DNA of 42,630 bases from Clostridia bacterium (GTDB taxonomy: Bacteria; Bacillota; Clostridia; Christensenellales; Borkfalkiaceae), in assembly GCA_017473605.1 (NCBI GenBank), contig JAFUKM010000008.1, forward strand, positions 90,881-133,510. Direction: 5' to 3'. The notes below the pieces were generated by a model. The model was not told the origin of the DNA and did not search any database. It worked only from the letters and a program-made list of their open reading frames with translations. This document shows positions 24,626 through 32,459 of this stretch, piece by piece (within the stretch, counting starts at the first letter, position 1; each line of letters begins with the position of its first letter). Made by a program: the position numbers and the translations under genes.

Positions 24626-25522
24626 ATGACGAAAGAATCAAAGTCAAGAATACAAAGATATTGCGGAAACGTCGTGATTATGATACCCTTAATCTTTATG
24701 GTATGCGTGTGTTTGATACCGTTTTTCGTGATGATATCTTCTTCGTTTTCATCTAACGACGTTGTCAAGGCGGGCGTAGTGCTTTTTCCCAAAGAACCTA
24801 CTTTTTTGGCGTATAAGTATCTATTTTCAATGCCGCAGGACATTTTGAAATCGTACGGCGTTACGATAATCATTACGTTGCTGGGTACGGTGGTCAACAT
24901 CTTTTTGTGTAGTTTGATTGCGTATCCTTTAAGCGACCCGGAATTCAAATATAGAAAAGCCATTACGTTTTTCGTATTCTTTACAATGCTTTTCCAAGTG
25001 GGGTTGATACCGCAATATATTGTGATTACGAGATTGTTCCATTTGAACGATACCATTTGGATTTTAATTATTATGCCGTTATGTTCCCCAGGACATATCT
25101 TGCTTTTGAAAGTGTATTTCGGTTCGCTGGATAAAACGATGTTCGAATCCGCCCGTATGGACGGTGCGAACGAACTGCGGATATTATTTCAAGTGGCGGT
25201 GCCGCTCATCAAACCGGGGTTGATTACGTGTATATTCCAATTCGTTATTATGTATTGGAACGACGCATACACATCCCTGTATTATGCGGATACCATTACG
25301 CCGATTGCCTTGTATATCCAACGTTGGCAACAGTACGTACAAGATTTGGCAGTAAAGGCTTCGGCAGGGCAACTGCCTTTCGTGTCGGGTACAGCGGACG
25401 TTCCCGAAAAAACGGTGCAGTTTGCACTCGGCGTTATTACGACGATTCCGCTTATCACCATTTTCTTGGTATTCCAAAAATACTATGTGCGCGGTCTTAC
25501 GGCAGGCGCGGTCAAGGGTTAA
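24626..25522 (+). CDS. ABC sugar transporter permease (YtcP/AraQ type)
   Basis: This is the second permease of the importer, 298 residues with six predicted membrane segments and the EAA loop ESARMDGANELRILFQ. The N-terminal region IPLIFMVCVCLIPFFVMISSS and the closing FQKYYVRGLTAGAVKG are typical of the CarbP/AraQ branch. It follows the first permease by 16 nt behind AAAGGGGG. The pair forms the membrane channel for the sugar bound by the next gene product. Confidence 0.93.
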   Translation: MTKESKSRIQRYCGNVVIMIPLIFMVCVCLIPFFVMISSSFSSNDVVKAGVVLFPKEPTFLAYKYLFSMPQDILKSYGVTIIITLLGTVVNIFLCSLIAYPLSDPEFKYRKAITFFVFFTMLFQVGLIPQYIVITRLFHLNDTIWILIIMPLCSPGHILLLKVYFGSLDKTMFESARMDGANELRILFQVAVPLIKPGLITCIFQFVIMYWNDAYTSLYYADTITPIALYIQRWQQYVQDLAVKASAGQLPFVSGTADVPEKTVQFALGVITTIPLITIFLVFQKYYVRGLTAGAVKG

Positions 25523-25564
25523 TGTAATTAAAAATTTAAATAAAAAATTCAGGAGGAAAAGATT

Positions 25565-27142
25565 ATGAACAAGAACTTTAAAAGATTGGGCGCTTTGATG
25601 CTTTGCGCAGGGCTTACGTGCAGTTTGGTCGCTTGCGGCGGCGGAGAGGTAGACGAAAATTTCAAGGACAACGACGAATTTTATACGATTAAATGGTATA
25701 TGCCCGTCAATACGATTCAAGCGCCTGCGGATTTGGGAACGATTCAGCAAAAGGTAAACGAATATCTCCGTGATAAAATCAACGCTGCGGTGGATATTAC
25801 GGCGTACAATTTCAGCGAATACGCAGGTAAGATGAACACCAAAACCGCAAACGCGGAACCGTTCGATTTGATTTGGACGGATTTCGAATCGATTGCACGT
25901 TATAACGAAATGGAAGCGTTGTATCCTTTGGATAGCCTGTTGCCCGAATACGCGCCTAACGCTTGGGCGAAATTCCCCGAAGAATTCTGGGACCAAGTTC
26001 GCAATTCTACGGACGGGAAAATTTATTCGGTTATCAACAATCAAATCCTTCCCCGTTCGTTCGGTATGGAAGTACGCGATAACGATTATTACAAAGAATA
26101 TTTGTTGGCGTCGGCAACCACCGTACTTAATAAATCGACGACGGACCCTTACGAAGTACAAGACTACGTTGCGGATAACTACACGCTTGCAAGCAAGTTG
26201 GATTTTATGGAAAACTATCTTGCTTGGCTTCGCACCAATAAGAGCGGCGAGAACGAATCCTGCGGCGGTATTACGTGGGGTATGGAACTTCTTTACGTTA
26301 TGGAAGGACTCGGCTTCGACTCGCTGGGTATGAGTATGGCTGTTCCCGGCGTGGTTCGCGCGGACGAAACGGGTAAACCCACCGTCATCAACCAATTCGA
26401 AACGGAAGAATTCCTTACGCTTATCAATAAGATGGCGGAGTGGTATCAAGAAGGTTGGATTCCCGCAGATATCGCGGGCGGTAGCTATTCGCAAACCAGC
26501 ACCGATATGGGTTCTTCGAGAACGTGGACGCCCAATTACGTAACGTCGTTTACGCAAGGCGGTAAAAAGCGTTATCGCGAAGTAATGCGTTTTGGCGACC
26601 CCAACTATATCGCGAGCTATATCAGCGGTACGATGTGGTCGGTATCGGCGACGAGTGAAAACCCTGCAAGAACGTTGAAGTTTATCGACCTTTTGCATAC
26701 CGATTCCTATTTGCATAACCTTTTGAAGCTTGGCGTAGAAGGCACGCACTATACGGTGGACGATAACGGTCAAGCGCATCAAGAAAGCAAATCCAGCCGT
26801 TACAATCTCGAAGGCGTAAGATGGATATTCGGCGACGAAACGATTGGTATCACGCTCGATACGCAGGCGAAAGACGTATACGAACAAGTAAAGAAAATTA
26901 ACGAAGAAACGCCGCTTTCGCAAACAATTGGTTTCTCGTTTGACAGAACGGACGTAATGACGGAAATTCAGCTTTCTTCGCAAGTCGTTACCAAGTATAT
27001 TTCCAATCTCGGTTGCGGCGAACAGTTGACGAAGGATACCGATTATTACAACGATTTCATCACCGAGCTTAAAGCGAACTATTGCGATGAAGTGATTGCG
27101 GAAAAGCAAAGACAGCTTGACGCTTGGCTTGCGAGCAAATAA
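25565..27142 (+). CDS. Extracellular solute-binding lipoprotein of the ABC importer
   Basis: The 525-residue protein starts with a lipoprotein signal ending LVACGGG, so it is anchored to the outer membrane face by its Cys. YTIKWYMPVN and DLIWTDFESIARYNEMEALYPLDSLLPEY are typical of the large LplA-type (cluster with LplB/YtcP) binding proteins that capture oligosaccharides. It stands directly after the two permeases behind AGGAGG. The ligand is not known. The downstream surface proteins and glycosidases suggest a branched glycan fragment. Confidence 0.93.
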   Translation: MNKNFKRLGALMLCAGLTCSLVACGGGEVDENFKDNDEFYTIKWYMPVNTIQAPADLGTIQQKVNEYLRDKINAAVDITAYNFSEYAGKMNTKTANAEPFDLIWTDFESIARYNEMEALYPLDSLLPEYAPNAWAKFPEEFWDQVRNSTDGKIYSVINNQILPRSFGMEVRDNDYYKEYLLASATTVLNKSTTDPYEVQDYVADNYTLASKLDFMENYLAWLRTNKSGENESCGGITWGMELLYVMEGLGFDSLGMSMAVPGVVRADETGKPTVINQFETEEFLTLINKMAEWYQEGWIPADIAGGSYSQTSTDMGSSRTWTPNYVTSFTQGGKKRYREVMRFGDPNYIASYISGTMWSVSATSENPARTLKFIDLLHTDSYLHNLLKLGVEGTHYTVDDNGQAHQESKSSRYNLEGVRWIFGDETIGITLDTQAKDVYEQVKKINEETPLSQTIGFSFDRTDVMTEIQLSSQVVTKYISNLGCGEQLTKDTDYYNDFITELKANYCDEVIAEKQRQLDAWLASK

Positions 27143-27162
27143 TCGTGAAAAGGAAGAAAACG

Positions 27163-29184
27163 ATGAAAAAGGGAATTAAAAAACTTTTTGCAATGCTTTG
27201 CGCGGCGCTGTGCCTTTTTGGCACAAGCGCCTGCGGAGGCGGCACAACGAACTCGAACGGAAATGATAATTCGGGAGGAGAAGTAAAAGTGGAATTATAC
27301 AAAAATCCTTATAAAATCACGGTAGCCACGGACGGTACGGGCGATTACGACAATCTGCCTGCGGCGTTGGAACAGGTAAAAACGTTGCAAAACGATACGG
27401 GCATTACGGGCAGTTACGATGCCATTTTGATTGCGCTTTCTTCGGGAAAACATCTTATAAGCGAAGAAATCACGATTGACGCGGATATTGCGGCGGGGAA
27501 TATTCCCGTCGTTATCGAAGGCTCTGCAAACGGCGAAACGGTGCTGGACGGCGGCGTGGAAATCAAAGGCGGTTGGAGCGTATACGACAGCGAAAAAGGT
27601 ATTTATAAAACGCCTGTTAGCGGCTTAAAGCCTTTCCGTCAGTTGTATATCGACGATACGGTAGGGATTCGCGCGCGGTATCCCAACGACACGGGCGTAT
27701 TGACGAACGACCATATGCCTTTGACGTGGAACGAAGATAAAACCACCCGCGATACGCTTGGCGCGGTGGCAATCCCTTCCTACGTGCAGTACGATTTTTC
27801 GTTCGACGCGTTGAAGGGCGCGGAATTGCATTTCGTGCAAGAGTGGACGCAGTCCGTAGGGCATATTTGGGATAAGGATATTAACGAACAAGACGAATTA
27901 TTGTATTTCGGTTTTGAAGAAGATTGGTTTACCAAACAGCTGTTCAAACGCGAACAGCCTATTCGTAACGGCGCTACCAATAAATGCTGGTTGGAAAACA
28001 GCTTGGAATTTTTGGACGCGGAAAACGAGTGGTATTATGACGAAGCGAACGAAACGTTGTATTATAAGCCCGCGGACGGAGCGGATATCCAATCGATGAC
28101 GTTTGCCATACCGCAAACGGAAAGCATTATCAAAATCGTCGGGACGCCCGAAAAGGCGGCGAAAAAGGTGGCTCTTTCCCGTCTTACCGTATGCAATACA
28201 AATTGGTCGTACGTAAGCGAACACGGCTATATTGACGGACAGGCAGGGCTTTTCTACGGCGAAGGAAGCGCAACGTTCGACCAAAAATCCCCGTCGGCAG
28301 GTATATACAGCCTTTACGCGCACGATATCACGGTAAATAAATGCCACGTGAAGAATATGGGCGCGTACGGCGTGGATTTCCACGTAGGTACGAAAAACGC
28401 AATGCTCGTCAATTCGACGGTGGAAAAGACGGCAGGCAGCGGCGTGAATATCGGTTGCTACGGAGAAACGATGCCAGAAGGATACGTTTCCAATGCGGCA
28501 ACGCCGACGACGGAAGAAGAAATCACGGAAGAAATCGCCGTCAAGAACTGCTTAATTCAAGAAATCGGTACTTCGTTCAAAGGCGGTAGTACGGGTATCG
28601 TCGCAGGCTTTGCGAGAAAACTCACGTTAGAACAAAACACCATCACCAACGTATCGTACAGCGGCATTGCCGTCGGTTGGGGCTGGGAAATGAAAAATAC
28701 CGTGCTTTGTAACGTGAAAATCAATAATAACCATATTACCAACGTCATGAACCATTTGCCGTTCGACGGCGGTCCTATTTACCTTTTGGGCAAACACGTG
28801 GTAACGTTGGAAGGCTCGCAAATCCAAGGCAACTATATCGAAGCGAGCGGTTTGGCGGGGATTTATTTCGATAACTCGTCCAGCGCGTATCAGGTAAAGA
28901 ACAACGTTATCAAAGGGGAAGGACTCAAAGGCATTGTGGATTTGCACGATTGGAACTATTTGCTTTCCGATTTGTCGGTAACCAATACGTACAGTAATTT
29001 GCAATATCCGCAGCTGGGTATTTACCACCATAATTATTGGTCTAATTGGCCCAATGCGGTAAATCCCCCGCCCACGACGGCGAGCCGCGGCGTGTATTGG
29101 GAAGACGAGATATACGCTTACGAAGGCGGCAAATGGAGTGCGGAAGCGCAAGCGATTATCGATAAGGCAGGTCAAAATAAGTAA
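27163..29184 (+). CDS. Secreted right-handed beta-helix lipoprotein, probable glycan-active enzyme
   Basis: The start is the ATG at 27163 behind AAGGAAG. The frame is open upstream into the solute-binding gene but lacks a signal there. The signal ends GTSACGGG, a lipobox. After a Ser/Asn/Gly linker, ITVATDGTGDYDNLPAAL resembles pectin-lyase-fold N-termini. The second half shows repeated N.I.N / VSYSGIAVGWGWEMKN-type rungs of a parallel beta-helix (about 370-620). The SGI.VGWGW motif is shared with GH141-like and related beta-helix glycosidases, so an outer-surface exoglycosidase is the best guess. The 673 residues have no other domain. The catalytic residues are not assigned. Confidence 0.8.
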   Translation: MKKGIKKLFAMLCAALCLFGTSACGGGTTNSNGNDNSGGEVKVELYKNPYKITVATDGTGDYDNLPAALEQVKTLQNDTGITGSYDAILIALSSGKHLISEEITIDADIAAGNIPVVIEGSANGETVLDGGVEIKGGWSVYDSEKGIYKTPVSGLKPFRQLYIDDTVGIRARYPNDTGVLTNDHMPLTWNEDKTTRDTLGAVAIPSYVQYDFSFDALKGAELHFVQEWTQSVGHIWDKDINEQDELLYFGFEEDWFTKQLFKREQPIRNGATNKCWLENSLEFLDAENEWYYDEANETLYYKPADGADIQSMTFAIPQTESIIKIVGTPEKAAKKVALSRLTVCNTNWSYVSEHGYIDGQAGLFYGEGSATFDQKSPSAGIYSLYAHDITVNKCHVKNMGAYGVDFHVGTKNAMLVNSTVEKTAGSGVNIGCYGETMPEGYVSNAATPTTEEEITEEIAVKNCLIQEIGTSFKGGSTGIVAGFARKLTLEQNTITNVSYSGIAVGWGWEMKNTVLCNVKINNNHITNVMNHLPFDGGPIYLLGKHVVTLEGSQIQGNYIEASGLAGIYFDNSSSAYQVKNNVIKGEGLKGIVDLHDWNYLLSDLSVTNTYSNLQYPQLGIYHHNYWSNWPNAVNPPPTTASRGVYWEDEIYAYEGGKWSAEAQAIIDKAGQNK

Positions 29185-29199
29185 AAAGGAGAAACGGGT

Positions 29200-32100
29200 A
29201 TGAATAAACTCGTCAAAAAGTGGAGTTTGTTTTCAGCTACGGCGTTGGCGATAGCTTGCGCGGTTTGCAGTATGACCACCGTATCGTCCCAACCCGTTGA
29301 AGCGTTAGGCGTAACGGCGTCGTATACTAACGATACGGTGTCCAGCGCTAATTTGCAATCTCTCAACATCGACGGCTTTACAAGTCTTGACGACTTTACA
29401 AATTATTTTGCACTTACGTACGACGACGTTACCTATCCCAAAAACGAAACGGCGATTGCGATAGGCGACGTGGCGTCGTACGACGAAACGAACGCTTCTG
29501 TGAAAATCAGCAATAATACGCAACAATACTTAGGTATTCAATTCCACCCCGATGGAACGATAGGCGCGGATAATTACTATGGCAAGACGAGCCTTGGTAA
29601 TTTCGAAGTGAAGATTAACTTGAAAGGTATAGACGTCGGGAGCAGCGAAAATATCTATTTCGGTAGCCGTATCTATTCCTTGCACGGGGAAAACATTGCC
29701 GAACACGAATCGGACGATATTGCCGCAAACGTAAAATTACAGGCGCGTCTTACCGGTTCGTCAAGTGGACAATGGACGCTCGCCAAGCACGACGGCACGA
29801 TGAGCACGGTGAGCGGAACGAATAAATACTTTTCCAAGGAAAAGGTGGATAGCGGTATTACACTTACCGTCGGATATGTAAACAATTATTGTTATATGTA
29901 TGCCGATACCACGGCAGGGGAGAAAGACGGCGGATATATCATCGCAAAAACGGACGATTTGGCGGAAAACGCCGTGTCGAAGCTGAACGGCAATCAGGCG
30001 TTTGCGATGTATTTCACGGGTTCGTCTACGTATGCGCCCGAAATTGAGATTTCGTCTTTTTCTTACAAGAGATTGGATACGGCTTACGACGCATACGCGT
30101 CCGACGAAACGTCGATGAACGTGATTAAAAAGCAGCTCGGACTTGACAACGTGGAAGCAGAGTGGGCGGACGGTTATACAGAAGACGCATCGAATAAGAG
30201 CCAATATTTGCAATCGCTGAATATCAACGGTTTTGAAAGCGTTAACGATTTTACCGATTGGTTTAAGTTGGATTCTAGCAGTTCGTCAAAGGTAGAAGGC
30301 ACGGATTATACGCAAACGGTAGAAAACGGCGCGCTCACTCTTTCTGCAACGAGTGGAACGGGTTTCCGTTTGTTGCCTTTCAATACTACCGGTAACGCGT
30401 ATTTAGGCAACTTCGAAGTCAAAATAAAAGTAAAAACGTATCAGTCTCATAACGTGTATTTTGGTAGCCGTATCAGTACGGATAGCAATTCTTTGCAAAA
30501 CGAAGGGTTAAAAGCTATTTTGAACGGTGGTACGACTCTTACAAGTTGGCATAACACCGCAATACAAAGCGGCGCAAACTCGACGTCGGTTACGGAAGCT
30601 ACGATTACACTTGGTTTTATCGATAACGCTTGTTACTTTTATGTGGGGGACGAGCCGAACGGGGTTTTATCCGACGTTTCTATTTATACTCGCACATATG
30701 CTGGTAATGCTACTAATACACGTAACGCTTGGCAAGCGTTTGGCATTTATTTATACGCAGGTGCAAAGGTGGAAATTTCGTCTTTCTCGTATAGAAGACT
30801 GACGGAATATCCCTATAATGCACCTACCGCTACGGTAGACGAATCGGTGGAAAGCGTATACGAATATTTGGATACGCAACGGGCAATGCAAGAAGCTACG
30901 TTTGCAGACGGAGCGACGGCGGCAAACAGTTCCACCGTGCAAAGCGTGGATATGCCCCAAATGGAAAGCTTACACAGTTTTACCGAATATTTCAAACAAG
31001 GTTACGTTGTCAGCGGTGAAAGCAGTGCCGTTTATATTTGGGGTACGTTGGATTATAACGCCACGAATAAGTCGGTAAAACTCGGCGTACCGAGCGACGG
31101 AACAACCAATACGATGAGAACACAGTGGAGATTTATGCCGCAAGAAACGTACGGACGCTCGTATTTGGGCAATTACGAGATGAGCTTGACGTTCAAAGTG
31201 GACGCGACCAAAATAAGCACCGATAAGAATATTTATTTCGGTAACTATCAAAAATGGGACAATGAGTCTTATTATGTGGCTTCAACGAACCAATTGTATT
31301 TATCGGGCGGTACTGTCAACGGCAAAGCGGCTTGGACAATTAACGGCAGCCAAAGCAACGTCATTGACGTAGAAGAGTATTTGAAAGTAACTATCGGATA
31401 CGTAAACGGCTTTTATTACTGGTATTTGGGCGAACCTACGGGCGCATATACGCTCGGTTATAAGGATATTACCCAAAACAGCGATAATACGGCGCGCGAC
31501 GGCAATCAGGTATTTGCCATTACGATGACGGAAGGTATGGAAATAGAACTTTGTTCGTTCTCTTACGAACGCTTATCAAGCGATACGTATGCCGTTGTTA
31601 ATACGTTCAGTTATGACAGGACGGACACGGCGGACGTGGAAGACGACGAAGAACTGTTTATCAAAGAACGCGCGGAAGAACAAAAACGACTGTACGAAAC
31701 GGGCGTATTGGATTCGCAAGAATACGAAATGATTGAAGGGGCGTCCGTGCGCCTTTCCGACCCGTCCGGGTTGCGCTTTGCGGCGACTTTCAAGGAAGAA
31801 TATATCAATTTCTGGGAAGAAGAGCGCGGTTATACCGTCGAATTGGGCGTATTGATTGCGCCGAGCGTATATATCACGGAAGAAAACGGTGCGCTGACGT
31901 TCGAAAATACCAATTATACGTTAAATAAGGAATATATCCAAATCGTATGCGAAGATAAAGAGTCGGGTTTGAAGTACAGCATCATTAACGGCTTGGCGCG
32001 CGTGAACGGTGTCTTGAAAGTAAAAACAGCGAATTACACGGTAGCGTTTACAGGCGTGGCGTATCTTCATATCAAAGACGCCGACGGGAATATCGTGTAT

Positions 32101-32274
32101 ACCAAATACGCCGCAATCCACGATAACGTACGCAGTATGAAAGACGTAGTAGACGCGGCTTTGGCGGACGAAACGGCAAACTATACGGATACGGAAATCG
32201 AGTATTTACAGGCTTTGAAAGCAGCTGGCGAAGGCACGACCACCGATACGGAAAGTGCAGGGGAGGCTACGTGA
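29200..32274 (+). CDS. Large secreted protein with three repeated beta-sandwich modules
   Basis: The 1024 residues begin with a signal peptide (ATALAIACAVCSMTTVSS). Three copies of one module follow at about 50-295, 336-536 and 580-795. Each opens LQSLNI.GF.S..DFT..F, passes LGNFEVKI and NIYFGSRI, then ITLTVGYVNNYCYMY, and closes EISSFSYKRL. This looks like a concanavalin/LamG-type jelly roll suited to binding glycans. A distinct C-terminal domain (about 842-985) carries GASVRLSDPSGLRFAA, a motif I recall from other clostridial surface proteins. There is no catalytic motif and no membrane anchor. The first module is closely related to that of the protein at 32460. The stop overlaps the next tiny gene by one base. 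Confidence 0.85.
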   Translation: MNKLVKKWSLFSATALAIACAVCSMTTVSSQPVEALGVTASYTNDTVSSANLQSLNIDGFTSLDDFTNYFALTYDDVTYPKNETAIAIGDVASYDETNASVKISNNTQQYLGIQFHPDGTIGADNYYGKTSLGNFEVKINLKGIDVGSSENIYFGSRIYSLHGENIAEHESDDIAANVKLQARLTGSSSGQWTLAKHDGTMSTVSGTNKYFSKEKVDSGITLTVGYVNNYCYMYADTTAGEKDGGYIIAKTDDLAENAVSKLNGNQAFAMYFTGSSTYAPEIEISSFSYKRLDTAYDAYASDETSMNVIKKQLGLDNVEAEWADGYTEDASNKSQYLQSLNINGFESVNDFTDWFKLDSSSSSKVEGTDYTQTVENGALTLSATSGTGFRLLPFNTTGNAYLGNFEVKIKVKTYQSHNVYFGSRISTDSNSLQNEGLKAILNGGTTLTSWHNTAIQSGANSTSVTEATITLGFIDNACYFYVGDEPNGVLSDVSIYTRTYAGNATNTRNAWQAFGIYLYAGAKVEISSFSYRRLTEYPYNAPTATVDESVESVYEYLDTQRAMQEATFADGATAANSSTVQSVDMPQMESLHSFTEYFKQGYVVSGESSAVYIWGTLDYNATNKSVKLGVPSDGTTNTMRTQWRFMPQETYGRSYLGNYEMSLTFKVDATKISTDKNIYFGNYQKWDNESYYVASTNQLYLSGGTVNGKAAWTINGSQSNVIDVEEYLKVTIGYVNGFYYWYLGEPTGAYTLGYKDITQNSDNTARDGNQVFAITMTEGMEIELCSFSYERLSSDTYAVVNTFSYDRTDTADVEDDEELFIKERAEEQKRLYETGVLDSQEYEMIEGASVRLSDPSGLRFAATFKEEYINFWEEERGYTVELGVLIAPSVYITEENGALTFENTNYTLNKEYIQIVCEDKESGLKYSIINGLARVNGVLKVKTANYTVAFTGVAYLHIKDADGNIVYTKYAAIHDNVRSMKDVVDAALADETANYTDTEIEYLQALKAAGEGTTTDTESAGEAT

Positions 32275-32414
32275 TGAACAAGGAAAAATATAAATCTTTG
32301 GAAATAGAAATCGTGCGTTTCCCCGATACGGCGGATATCGTAACCGTCAGTGGCGAAGATTTCTTCGGTGACGATATTTGGGATTTTTCCGACCAAAGTA
32401 TGTTTTCAAGTTAA
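32274..32414 (+). CDS. 46-residue acidic peptide of unknown function
   Basis: This short gene starts in the TGATG overlap with the preceding surface-protein stop, and ends TAA at 32412. The peptide begins MNKEKYKSLEIEIVRF, then DIVTVSGEDFFG, and ends in an Asp/Phe-rich tail (DDIWDFSDQSMFSS). It has no signal peptide or membrane segment. The K.LEIE.V.F...DIVT.SG pattern matches a class of tiny unannotated proteins I recall from Clostridia, usually beside secreted proteins, but I cannot check it here. Codon use (ACG, GCG, GAA) matches the neighbours, supporting a real gene. A leader-core RiPP-like or accessory role is only a guess. Confidence 0.7.
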   Translation: MNKEKYKSLEIEIVRFPDTADIVTVSGEDFFGDDIWDFSDQSMFSS

Positions 32415-32459
32415 TCAACCTTTACGAGTTACAATAAAAAATATAAAAGGAGAAAAAAG

